Shown in pieces: positions 1 to 6,762 of a stretch of 12,821 nt of DNA (within the stretch, counting starts at the first letter, position 1; each line of letters begins with the position of its first letter). The notes below the pieces were generated by a model that saw nothing but the letters and a program-made list of their open reading frames with translations, had not been told where the DNA came from and ran no database searches. The DNA is taken from contig CAZNYK010000119.1 in assembly GCA_964577215.1 (NCBI GenBank), forward strand, positions 1-12,821. The letters are read 5' to 3'. Made by a program: the position numbers and the translations under genes. Source of the DNA: UBA2329 sp964577215 (GTDB lineage: Bacteria; Bacteroidota; Bacteroidia; Chitinophagales; Saprospiraceae).

Positions 1-4
1 CAAA

Positions 5-1135
5 ATGAAACCATTCGACGTATATCCCCTTTTCGACATTGAGCCTGTGCGGGCTGAGGGGTCCTGCATTTGGGATGCTGCCGGGCGCAAATACTTAGAC
101 TTGTACGGCGGGCACGCAGTCATTTCTATTGGGCACGGGCATCCCCACTATGTGCGCGCGTTGGAGGAGCAACTCCATAGGATCGCCTTTTATTCCAACT
201 CCGTGAAAATTCCCATCCAGGAGAAGCTCGCTGCCCTGCTGGGTCGCATGTCCGGGTATGATGACTATGCGCTGTTCTTGTGCAACTCCGGCGCCGAGGC
301 CAATGAAAACGCGCTGAAATTAGCATCTTTCCACAATGGCCGGAAAAAGATCATCGCATTCGGAAAGTCCTTTCACGGGCGCACTTCGCTGGCGGTGGCT
401 GCCACCGACGACCCGGCCATCGTTTCGCCGGTCAACGCAACGGAACACATCGTTTTTTTGCCGCTGAACGACGTGGCGGCGCTGGAAAAACAACTGAACA
501 AAGAGGTGTGCGCCGTCATGGTGGAAGGCATCCAGGGCGTAGGCGGCGTACATGTGGCCCAAGAGGCGTTTTTGCAATCCATCCGCGCACTGTGCGACAA
601 AACCGGCGCAGTCATGATCCTCGATGAGGTGCAATCGGGCTACGGCCGTTCGGGCCGGTTTTTTGCCCACCAGTTTGCCGGCGTGCGCCCCGACCTCATC
701 ACCGTGGCCAAAGGCATGGGCAACGGCTTCCCTGTTGCAGGTGTATTGATCTCTCCCAGGTTTGAGGCGCGACACAGCATGCTGGGCACTACTTTCGGCG
801 GCAATTATTTGGCCTGTGCCGCTGCCATCGCCGTTTTGGAAGTGATTGAAAAAGAAGGGCTGATAGAGCATGCGGCTGAACTCGGCGCTTACCTGGTGGA
901 TGCCATCCGCAGTTTTCCCCACGTGGTGGAGGTGCGGGGCCGCGGGCTGATGATCGGCGTGGAAATGGACGCGCCCTGTGCCGACCTGCGCAAGCGCTTG
1001 CTGTTTGAGCACGGCATTTTCACCGGCTCTTCTTCTGACAAAAATACGCTGAGGATACTGCCGGCGTTAAACCTGAGCCGGGATGATGCCGATGTTTTTC
1101 TGCACGCTTTGAAATTGGTTTTGGCTGCGGCCTGA
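5..1135 (+). CDS. argD: N-acyl-ornithine aminotransferase (ArgD)
   Basis: PLP-dependent class III aminotransferase that converts N-acylglutamate semialdehyde to N-acylornithine in cytoplasmic arginine synthesis, with glutamate as amino donor. The 376-residue length is normal for the family. Visible motifs: NSGAEANENALK near residues 94-105 (cofactor phosphate binding), SFHGRT 122-127, LDEVQSGYGRSG 206-217 with the Asp207 that contacts the PLP ring, TVAKGMGNGFP 233-243 with the Schiff-base Lys236, and GTTFGGN 261-267. The ATG is only four bases from the window edge, so the ribosome-binding region cannot be judged. The N-terminus MKPFDVYPLFDIEPV is typical of Bacteroidota ArgD. It is followed, across a sequence gap, by the carbamoyltransferase and argB, which supports arginine rather than lysine or GABA metabolism. 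The acyl group is inferred to be succinyl from residue 90 of the next gene. Family membership is certain; the acyl preference is not visible in this protein. Confidence 0.95.
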   Translation: MKPFDVYPLFDIEPVRAEGSCIWDAAGRKYLDLYGGHAVISIGHGHPHYVRALEEQLHRIAFYSNSVKIPIQEKLAALLGRMSGYDDYALFLCNSGAEANENALKLASFHNGRKKIIAFGKSFHGRTSLAVAATDDPAIVSPVNATEHIVFLPLNDVAALEKQLNKEVCAVMVEGIQGVGGVHVAQEAFLQSIRALCDKTGAVMILDEVQSGYGRSGRFFAHQFAGVRPDLITVAKGMGNGFPVAGVLISPRFEARHSMLGTTFGGNYLACAAAIAVLEVIEKEGLIEHAAELGAYLVDAIRSFPHVVEVRGRGLMIGVEMDAPCADLRKRLLFEHGIFTGSSSDKNTLRILPALNLSRDDADVFLHALKLVLAAA

Positions 1136-1151
1136 GCCTCATCGCGCCGAT

Positions 1152-1251
1152 NNNNNNNNNNNNNNNNNNNNNNNNNNNNNNNNNNNNNNNNNNNNNNNNN
1201 NNNNNNNNNNNNNNNNNNNNNNNNNNNNNNNNNNNNNNNNNNNNNNNNNNN
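1152..1251. other. Scaffold gap (100 N)
   Basis: A run of exactly 100 N sits between argD and the carbamoyltransferase gene. A round 100 is the usual placeholder for a gap of unknown size, so the real argD to carbamoyltransferase distance, and whether a small gene lies here, cannot be read. The visible flanks (1136-1151 and 1252-1279) show no coding signal. Confidence 0.97.
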
Positions 1252-1279
1252 TATCATCGCAAAATATAAACAACCAACC

Positions 1280-2236
1280 ATGCAATACTTCACCAGCGCA
1301 AACGACGCAGCAAACTTAGAAGAACTTGTGGCGCTCGCCCGCGCTGTCAAACAGAATCCCTTCAGCGCAAGCCGCCTGGGTAAAAACAAAACCCTCGGCC
1401 TCATCTTCATGAATCCCAGTCTGCGCACCCGCCTGAGCACACAGAAAGCAGCCCTCAACCTCGGCATGCATGTGATGGTGATGAACGTGGACAAGGACGG
1501 CTGGGCGCTCGAACTCGAAGACGGCGCGGTAATGAACGGCACAACGGTGGAACACATAAAGGACGCCGCTGCCGTGATGGGACAATACTGCGACATATTG
1601 GGCCTGCGCGCCTTCCCCCTGCTAAAAGACCGCGAGGAGGACTACAGCGAGCACCTGCTCCGCAAATTCATACAACACGCCAAGGTTCCCGTCGTCAGCC
1701 TCGAATCCGCCACCCGGCACCCGCTGCAAAGCTTCGCCGACCTGATCACCATCCGCGAAAACTGGCCGCATGAACGCCCGCCCAAAGTAGTGCTCAGTTG
1801 GGCGCCGCACGTCAGGGCGCTGCCGCAAGCCGTGCCCAATTCCTTTGCAGAGTGGATGTGCCGCGCCGGCGTGGATTTCAGCATCGCCCACCCGGAAGGA
1901 CTGGAACTGGCAGAGGAGTTTACTGCCGGGGCGCGCATCCTGCATGATCAGCGAGAGGCACTGGAAGGAGCCGATTTTATTTATGTAAAAAACTGGTCTT
2001 CGTACCACGACTACGGCAAGGCGTACCCCGGCGGCGAAGACTGGCTGCTGGACGCAGCCAAAATTGCCCATACCAATCAGGCCAAAATCATGCATTGCCT
2101 GCCCGTGCGCCGCAACGTGGAACTCAGCGACGAACTTTTGGACGGCCCGCAATCGCTCGTTTTGGAGCAAGCTGCCAACCGCACCTGGGCCGCGCAGGCT
2201 GTGCTCCAACAAATGCTGGAGCACCAAAGTATTTAA
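1280..2236 (+). CDS. argF': N-succinylornithine (or N-acetylornithine) carbamoyltransferase
   Basis: Transfers the carbamoyl group of carbamoyl phosphate to an N-acylated ornithine, giving N-acylcitrulline, in place of the ordinary ArgF step. The 318 residues match the AOTCase/SOTCase family. Carbamoyl-phosphate motifs are FMNPSLRTRLSTQ (43-55), RHPLQSFADL (146-155) and HCLPVRRN (272-279). The long proline-rich stretch WAPHVRALPQAVPNSFAEWM (174-193) is characteristic of this acyl-ornithine branch and absent from ordinary OTCases. From memory, the protein aligns without gaps to Bacteroides fragilis SOTCase through position 90, where that enzyme has Pro90 and Xanthomonas AOTCase has Glu92. Here the residue is Val90 (GTTVEH). 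Published mutagenesis of AOTCase reported that replacing Glu92 with Val, Pro, Ser or Ala switches activity to N-succinylornithine, so the succinyl substrate is predicted. The stop is two bases before the argB ATG. Annotation as plain ArgF would be wrong. Confidence 0.92.
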   Translation: MQYFTSANDAANLEELVALARAVKQNPFSASRLGKNKTLGLIFMNPSLRTRLSTQKAALNLGMHVMVMNVDKDGWALELEDGAVMNGTTVEHIKDAAAVMGQYCDILGLRAFPLLKDREEDYSEHLLRKFIQHAKVPVVSLESATRHPLQSFADLITIRENWPHERPPKVVLSWAPHVRALPQAVPNSFAEWMCRAGVDFSIAHPEGLELAEEFTAGARILHDQREALEGADFIYVKNWSSYHDYGKAYPGGEDWLLDAAKIAHTNQAKIMHCLPVRRNVELSDELLDGPQSLVLEQAANRTWAAQAVLQQMLEHQSI

Positions 2237-2238
2237 CC

Positions 2239-3063
2239 ATGAGCCAACTCAGCATCGTCAAAATCGGAGGCAACATCATTGACGATGAAGCGGCGCTCCA
2301 TCGCTTCCTCGACGACTTTTCCCGTATACCGGGGCCTAAAATCCTTTTGCACGGCGGCGGCAAAAAGGCGACTGCACTGGCCGCCCAACTCGGCATTCCC
2401 ACTCAGATGCACGAGGGCCGCCGGATTACCGACGCCGCTACCCTTGATATTGCCGTGATGGTATATGCCGGGCTGATCAACAAAAACATTGTGGCTGCCT
2501 TGCAGGCCCGTTCCTGCCCGGCCATAGGCCTCTGCGGCGCTGATGCAGGCTGCATTGCCGCCGAAAAGCGCCCCGTGAAGGAGGTGGACTTTGGCTTTGT
2601 TGGGGATATCATCCTCGAAAGGATAGATGCCGGCTTCTTTCAACAGGTGCTCTCGCAAGGCATTACTCCCGTAATAGCGCCCCTCACCCACGACGGGCAG
2701 GGCCAACTCCTCAATACAAATGCCGACACCATGGCCTCGGCGGTAGCCATTGCAATGGCCTCAACGCAGGAAGTGCAACTGATCTACTGCTTTGAAAAGC
2801 GGGGCGTACTCCGCGATGTTAACGACGAGTATTCGGTGATTCCGGAGATAACCGCGCAGGAATACGAAGCGCTCAAGGCCGGCGGCGCCATCTCGGCAGG
2901 CATGATCCCGAAAATGGAAAATGCTTTCAATGCCATCCGGCAGGGCGTTTCGAGTGTTGTTATTGGGCACGCCGGGCTGTTGCAGGCCATCATGGCCGGC
3001 GAGCGGGGCGCAGCTTCGAGGTGCGTCAACCAACCGCAGACCCAACTTCCTGGGGAGCAATAG
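2239..3063 (+). CDS. argB: N-acylglutamate kinase (ArgB)
   Basis: Amino-acid kinase family enzyme that phosphorylates the gamma-carboxyl of N-acetyl- or, here probably, N-succinylglutamate using ATP. The start is the ATG at 2239, two bases after the previous stop, giving 274 residues. The frame stays open further upstream, but that stretch overlaps the carbamoyltransferase gene in another frame. Motifs: VKIGGN with Lys8, LHGGGKKA 37-44 (phosphate-binding glycines), EGRRITD 59-65 (substrate arginine), LNTNADTMA 158-166 with Asn159 and Asp163, and SAGMIPKM 219-226 with Lys225. The protein begins directly at the first beta strand, so it lacks the N-terminal kinked helix of hexameric, arginine-inhibited NAGKs. 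This suggests the E. coli-like, arginine-insensitive form. The C-terminal tail (about residues 256-274) is somewhat longer and more polar than usual. Very likely cotranscribed with its neighbours. Confidence 0.94.
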   Translation: MSQLSIVKIGGNIIDDEAALHRFLDDFSRIPGPKILLHGGGKKATALAAQLGIPTQMHEGRRITDAATLDIAVMVYAGLINKNIVAALQARSCPAIGLCGADAGCIAAEKRPVKEVDFGFVGDIILERIDAGFFQQVLSQGITPVIAPLTHDGQGQLLNTNADTMASAVAIAMASTQEVQLIYCFEKRGVLRDVNDEYSVIPEITAQEYEALKAGGAISAGMIPKMENAFNAIRQGVSSVVIGHAGLLQAIMAGERGAASRCVNQPQTQLPGEQ

Positions 3064-3087
3064 CTGTCTTCCCGCAAAACCGGTAAT

Positions 3088-3933
3088 ATGAAAATTAAAC
3101 TAACTGCTATCCTTTTCGCCATATGGCCCTGCTTGCTCAGCGGGCAAACTTTCACCGAAGTGATTCCGATGGCCTGCGGCGATACATCCATCGTGGGCGG
3201 CCTCGGGTATCCCACCTGGAGTCCGCCTTCCATCATAGACCGGCCCGCTTACGGGCATGCTTCCCTGCTGGGCGATTTCATAGAACCCAATATCTTGCAG
3301 TATATCGCGCCGCCGTATTTCGCCGGTTCCGATACCGTGGTGATCGAATGTGCGCACGCCACGCAAATTCTCTGCGAGACCGGGATTTATGTATTTGACA
3401 TCAGTTGCCCAGAGGTCATTCAACCGGTGTATGCAGGCGAGGTGGACTGCCGGGATTCCGTTTACATGCCCTACCTGAGCGGCTGGGCAACTCCTGTCCT
3501 CATCGGGGAACCCCAACACGGCAGCGCTCATATTGTAGTAGAGCCTGCCGATGGCGCGGGCGTGGTGTACCGCCCGGATCCCGGCTATGAGGGTTTGGAC
3601 TGGGTGCTTGTCAATCTTTTCCAAGGGCAAGACACGGCGCTGTTCATCTTTCAAGCGTATTGCAACCTGGCCTCTGCTACTTCAAACGAGGCTATTGTGA
3701 AGCCCTTTTTCTACCCCAATCCGGTTTCCGACTTGCTCAACATCCATATCACGCTGCCGGCCAACCCTTCCGTTAAAGTGTTTGATGCCTTGGGGCGCCG
3801 GTTGCATGTACCGATTCAGCTAATGCATAATAGCGTGGAACTTAACGTAAGTCATCTTTCAGCCGGCCTCTACCGGGTTTCAGGTTTTGATGATCTGGGG
3901 CGCAGGTTTGTAGTTGGATTTGTAAAAAAATGA
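3088..3933 (+). CDS. Secreted protein with two Ig-like repeats and a type IX secretion C-terminal sorting domain
   Basis: I do not recognise a specific function. Residues 1-20 form a Sec signal peptide (MKIKL, hydrophobic AILFAIWPCLL, then SGQ), with cleavage probably near Gly19-Gln20. Two related segments follow, each of the form P-x-x-G-[H/S]-A-...-Y-x-P-x-[F/Y]-x-G-x-D-x-V. They lie at about 53-90 (PAYGHASL...PPYFAGSDTVVI) and 142-178 (PQHGSAHI...PDPGYEGLDWVLV) and resemble cadherin-like/Big_9-type beta domains. Mature cysteines at 30, 88, 96, 107, 121 and 192 could form disulfides. Residues 206-281 match a type A T9SS sorting domain: PFFYPNPVSDLLNI, VFDALGRRL, and the terminal LSAGLYRVSGFDDLGRRFVVGFVKK-like block with a basic end. 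The product should therefore be exported and secreted or surface-anchored. It starts 24 bases after argB and is followed 74 bases later by argE, so it appears to sit inside the arginine operon. No catalytic motif is visible. Confidence 0.88.
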   Translation: MKIKLTAILFAIWPCLLSGQTFTEVIPMACGDTSIVGGLGYPTWSPPSIIDRPAYGHASLLGDFIEPNILQYIAPPYFAGSDTVVIECAHATQILCETGIYVFDISCPEVIQPVYAGEVDCRDSVYMPYLSGWATPVLIGEPQHGSAHIVVEPADGAGVVYRPDPGYEGLDWVLVNLFQGQDTALFIFQAYCNLASATSNEAIVKPFFYPNPVSDLLNIHITLPANPSVKVFDALGRRLHVPIQLMHNSVELNVSHLSAGLYRVSGFDDLGRRFVVGFVKK

Positions 3934-3966
3934 TGAAGGCCAAATAGCCGGGCGATAAATTCAATT

Positions 3967-3987
3967 ACAGCGAAGCTGTGCAACAGC
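3967..3987 (+). repeat. Mutually exclusive small hairpins upstream of argE
   Basis: The 74-base spacer between the secreted-protein gene and argE contains ACAGC-GAA-GCTGT-GCA-ACAGC. The central GCTGT can pair with either flanking ACAGC, giving two alternative 5-bp hairpins with 3-base loops. There is no T tract, so it is not a terminator. The stems are short and this may be chance. Nothing else stands out in 3934-4007. Confidence 0.3.
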
Positions 3988-4007
3988 GTGGAAAGCGATA
4001 AACCATA

Positions 4008-5051
4008 ATGAACGAGATTACCCAAATTCTAAAAAAACTCATCTCCACCCCCTCCTTCAGCCGCGAGGAACAGGGTACGGCGGAACTCATCGCCGGCTTT
4101 TTGGAAAGCCGGGGCATCCCCATACAACGCAAGCACCACAACGTGTGGGCTGTAAACCGCCATTTCGACCCGGCTAAACCCACCATCCTGCTCAATTCCC
4201 ACCACGACACCGTAAAGCCCAACCCGGCTTACACGCTCGACCCGTTCAGCCCCATTGAAAAAGACGGCAAGTTATTTGGCTTAGGCAGCAATGATGCCGG
4301 CGCCCCTTTGGTATGCCTGCTGGCTGCATTTTTGAACTTCTACGAACGCGATGACCTGAAGTACAACCTGATCTACGCCGCCACCGCCGAAGAGGAAATT
4401 TCCGGTCCCAACGGCGTGGAGTCCATCCTGCCGGAACTGGGCGACATCGCCTTCGCCATCGTGGGCGAACCTACGCTGATGCACATGGCCATAGCTGAAA
4501 AAGGGCTGCTGGTGTTGGATTGCATTGCTGTGGGCAAGGCAGGCCACGCTGCCCGCGAGGAAGGCGTCAATGCCATATACCAGGCCCTACCCGACATCGA
4601 GTGGTTTCGCACCTATCAATTTCCGAAAGTATCGCCCACGCTCGGCCCGGTGAAAATGAGCGTCACCGTAATACAGGCCGGCGCCCAGCACAACGTGGTA
4701 CCCGCCAAGTGCTGCTTCACCGTGGATGTGCGCTGTACCGATGCCTACACGCACGAAGAACTTTTAGATATCATCCGCAGTCACGTCTCCGCTGAAGTGC
4801 AGCCCCGCTCCCTGCGCCTGCGCCCTTCATCTACTGATGAGGACCACCCTGTAGTGCAGGCCGGCCGCACACTCGGCATCCCTATGTACGGTTCTCCGAC
4901 CACCTCCGACCAGGCGCTTATGCCTTTTCCCAGTATAAAAATGGGGCCGGGAGATTCGGCGCGCTCGCACAGTGCCGATGAGTTTGTTTATTTGCGTGAG
5001 ATTGAAGAAGGCATAAGCGGGTATATCCGTTTGCTGGAACAACTGCTTTGA
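4008..5051 (+). CDS. argE: M20 family N-acyl-citrulline/acyl-ornithine deacylase (ArgE-like)
   Basis: Zinc-dependent M20 amidohydrolase that removes the N-acyl group. In an operon with an acyl-ornithine carbamoyltransferase the substrate should be N-succinyl- (or N-acetyl-) citrulline, freeing citrulline for ArgG and ArgH. The protein has 347 residues, near the family's usual 350-380. Metal and catalytic residues are in place: NSHHDTV 63-69 (His65, Asp67), the bridging Asp96 in GSNDAGA, the Glu-Glu-Glu motif TAEEE 126-130 (general base and ligand), VGEPT 152-156 (Glu154) and the last ligand His321 in SARSHSADEF. The dimerisation/lid domain lies at about 165-275 and contains GKAGHAA 176-182, typical of M20. 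The start ATG at 4008 gives the canonical N-terminus (EITQILKKLISTPSFSREE). The gene is followed 59 bases later by argH. Family and pathway are firm; the exact acyl substrate is inferred. Confidence 0.92.
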   Translation: MNEITQILKKLISTPSFSREEQGTAELIAGFLESRGIPIQRKHHNVWAVNRHFDPAKPTILLNSHHDTVKPNPAYTLDPFSPIEKDGKLFGLGSNDAGAPLVCLLAAFLNFYERDDLKYNLIYAATAEEEISGPNGVESILPELGDIAFAIVGEPTLMHMAIAEKGLLVLDCIAVGKAGHAAREEGVNAIYQALPDIEWFRTYQFPKVSPTLGPVKMSVTVIQAGAQHNVVPAKCCFTVDVRCTDAYTHEELLDIIRSHVSAEVQPRSLRLRPSSTDEDHPVVQAGRTLGIPMYGSPTTSDQALMPFPSIKMGPGDSARSHSADEFVYLREIEEGISGYIRLLEQLL

Positions 5052-5110
5052 ACCAACTATCTTAGGCTTTGGCAATTAGCCATTTGCCTCAAAATGACCT
5101 TGCAATAGAT

Positions 5111-6412
5111 ATGAAAATCTGGCAAAAAGACCCCTCCGGCGATTCCGACTGGAGCCAAATCGTAGAGCGATTCACCGTGGGCCGCGACCTGGAATTCGAC
5201 CTGGCGCTGGCCGAATACGATGTGCTCGGCTCCATCGCCCACTCCCAAATGCTGCAACATATCGGGCTGCTTACCGCCGTGGAGTTGCATGCGATACACA
5301 TGGAGCTGAATCGCATACTTGAGGATATCCGGGCCGGTCGCTTCTCCATCGAGCCCGGCGTGGAAGACGTGCATTCCCAGGTGGAACTCCTGCTCACGCG
5401 CCGAATCGGCGAAACGGGCAAGAAAATACACGCCGGCCGCTCCCGCAACGACCAGGTGCTTGTGGATATTAAACTCTACCTGCGTGCAGAAATCCGCGCC
5501 GTTGCACAGGGCGTTCAAGTCCTGTTCGATCGTTTGCTGTTGCTGAGCGATATGCATAAGCACAAGCTCCTGCCCGGCTACACGCACTTCCAGATCGCTA
5601 TGCCTTCTTCTTTCGGGCTGTGGTTCGGCGCTTTCGCGGAGAGTTTCTGCGACGATATGGAACTGCTGCTCGCCGCCTTCCGCATCGCCGACAAAAACCC
5701 GCTCGGCTCCGGCGCCGGCTATGGTTCTTCTTTCCCTTTAGACCGGCAAATGACTACTGAGCTATTGGGCTTTTCCGGCATGAACTACAACGTAGCGTAT
5801 GCGCAGATGACGCGCGGCAAAACAGAAAAGGCGCTGGCCATGGCCATGTCTTCAATAGCAGCCACCTTGTCCAAGATGGCTTACGACGTATGCCTGTACA
5901 TGAACCAAAACTTCGGGTTCCTCTCATTCCCGGATGCGCTTACCACAGGCTCCAGCATCATGCCGCACAAGAAAAACCCGGATGTGTTCGAACTGATCCG
6001 CGCCAAATGCAACCGGATACAGGCCCTGCCCAACGAACTCACCCTGCTTGTCAATAATCTTCCATCGGGGTATCACCGGGATATGCAACTGACCAAAGAG
6101 ATGCTCTTTCCCGCCATCGCAGAGCTGAAAAGCTGCCTGGAAATGTCTGAATTCATGTTTCGGCACCTCTCCGTTAACGACCATATCCTCGACGACGGTA
6201 AGTATCAGTATCTCTTCAGCGTGGAAGCCGTCAATGCCCTGGTATTGGCAGGCGTCCCCTTCCGGGATGCGTATCGCCAGGTGGGACGGGCCATCGAGGA
6301 GGGTGAATTTGTGCCGTCCAAGGAGTTGCACCACATACACGAGGGCAGCATCGGGAATTTGTGCAATGATGAGATTCGGAAAAGAATGCAGGGGTTGATG
6401 GAGCGCCTGTAA
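5111..6412 (+). CDS. argH: Argininosuccinate lyase (ArgH)
   Basis: Last step of arginine synthesis: argininosuccinate to arginine plus fumarate. It is a tetrameric cytoplasmic enzyme of the fumarase/aspartase superfamily. The ATG at 5111 gives 433 residues starting MKIWQKD, the usual Bacteroidota N-terminus. An in-frame TTG at 5069 would add 14 residues unlike the family and was not chosen. Conserved regions in order: HAGRSRNDQV 107-116, GYTHFQIAMP 156-165 (the Thr-His pair), NPLGSGAGYG 196-205, and the superfamily signature GSSIMPHKKNP 280-290 with the mobile-loop serine. It is a little shorter than the typical 455-465 residues, with the difference in the C-terminal domain. The gene runs right up to the second scaffold gap (TAA at 6410-6412), so whether the operon ends here is not visible. 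Confidence 0.95.
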   Translation: MKIWQKDPSGDSDWSQIVERFTVGRDLEFDLALAEYDVLGSIAHSQMLQHIGLLTAVELHAIHMELNRILEDIRAGRFSIEPGVEDVHSQVELLLTRRIGETGKKIHAGRSRNDQVLVDIKLYLRAEIRAVAQGVQVLFDRLLLLSDMHKHKLLPGYTHFQIAMPSSFGLWFGAFAESFCDDMELLLAAFRIADKNPLGSGAGYGSSFPLDRQMTTELLGFSGMNYNVAYAQMTRGKTEKALAMAMSSIAATLSKMAYDVCLYMNQNFGFLSFPDALTTGSSIMPHKKNPDVFELIRAKCNRIQALPNELTLLVNNLPSGYHRDMQLTKEMLFPAIAELKSCLEMSEFMFRHLSVNDHILDDGKYQYLFSVEAVNALVLAGVPFRDAYRQVGRAIEEGEFVPSKELHHIHEGSIGNLCNDEIRKRMQGLMERL

Positions 6413-6512
6413 NNNNNNNNNNNNNNNNNNNNNNNNNNNNNNNNNNNNNNNNNNNNNNNNNNNNNNNNNNNNNNNNNNNNNNNNNNNNNNNNNNNNNNNN
6501 NNNNNNNNNNNN
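6413..6512. other. Scaffold gap (100 N)
   Basis: A second run of exactly 100 N starts immediately after the argH stop codon. The true length is unknown, so continuity between the arg operon and the following genes is not proven by sequence. The right edge is a palindromic repeat, a plausible cause of the assembly break. Confidence 0.97.
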
Positions 6513-6576
6513 TGTACCGGCGATCTTTAGTCGCCGGAAAAAGATGTACCGGCTACCTTCAGTCGCCGCTTTTTGA
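6513..6576. repeat. Two-unit, 32-bp palindromic (REP-like) repeat at the gap edge
   Basis: Two head-to-tail 32-base units occupy 6513-6544 and 6545-6576. Both begin TGTACCGGC and share the AGTCGCCG core. They differ at four single positions, plus an AAAAA block in the first unit versus TTTTT in the second. Unit 1 holds a perfect 7-bp hairpin, CCGGCGA-TCTTTAG-TCGCCGG; in unit 2 the stem is decayed to about 4 bp (CGGC/GCCG). The array may continue into the gap. This looks like an interspersed REP-type repeat, but copy number elsewhere cannot be seen from this window. Confidence 0.6.
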
Positions 6577-6620
6577 TTGGAAATTTTAAACCTCCCAAAG
6601 AGAAATTCTTCGAAAGCCCC

Positions 6621-6628
6621 TATTTTTG
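6621..6628 (+). promoter_or_regulatory. Candidate -7 box for the HD hydrolase gene
   Basis: TATTTTTG fits the Bacteroidota -7 consensus TAnnTTTG. No TTG or TTTG lies at the usual 17-23 base distance upstream, so support is weak. If it is used, the transcript would have a leader of roughly 125 bases carrying the two inverted repeats at 6641-6672 and 6695-6724. Confidence 0.3.
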
Positions 6629-6640
6629 TGTACCCGACGA

Positions 6641-6672
6641 AAAATGGTTCGCGAAAAAATGAGAACCATTTT
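6641..6672. repeat. Perfect 10-bp inverted repeat upstream of the HD gene
   Basis: AAAATGGTTC (6641-6650) and GAACCATTTT (6663-6672) are exact reverse complements, separated by 12 bases (GCGAAAAAATGA). There is no T run after it, so it is not a classical terminator. It could be an operator or a leader hairpin. Confidence 0.55.
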
Positions 6673-6694
6673 CACAGGGATAACTGATAGCTAA

Positions 6695-6724
6695 TGATTT
6701 GCAAAAAACCAAATTCGCAAATCA
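6695..6724. repeat. Perfect 8-bp inverted repeat close to the HD gene start
   Basis: TGATTTGC (6695-6702) and GCAAATCA (6717-6724) are exact reverse complements around a 14-base A-rich spacer. The right arm ends 38 bases before the ATG. It could be a protein-binding site or a leader hairpin. Confidence 0.45.
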
Positions 6725-6762
6725 CTGGCCATCGAGAATAATGCTTATAACCAGTACAACGC

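Noticed and set aside
320..1012. 230-codon open frame antisense to argD
   Set aside because: It is a composition-driven shadow of a gene with all ArgD motifs, has no recognisable domain and is His/Ala/Arg-rich low-information sequence.
889..1596. Antisense open frame running through the first N gap
   Set aside because: Continuity across undefined bases is an artefact, and both visible halves are shadows of argD and the carbamoyltransferase gene.
2095..2238. Upstream extension of argB (48 extra codons)
   Set aside because: It lies inside the end of the carbamoyltransferase gene in another frame and does not resemble ArgB; the ATG at 2239 gives the family N-terminus.
5069..5110. TTG start 14 codons upstream for argH
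   Set aside because: The added residues are unlike the family, while ATG at 5111 gives the standard MKIWQKD start.
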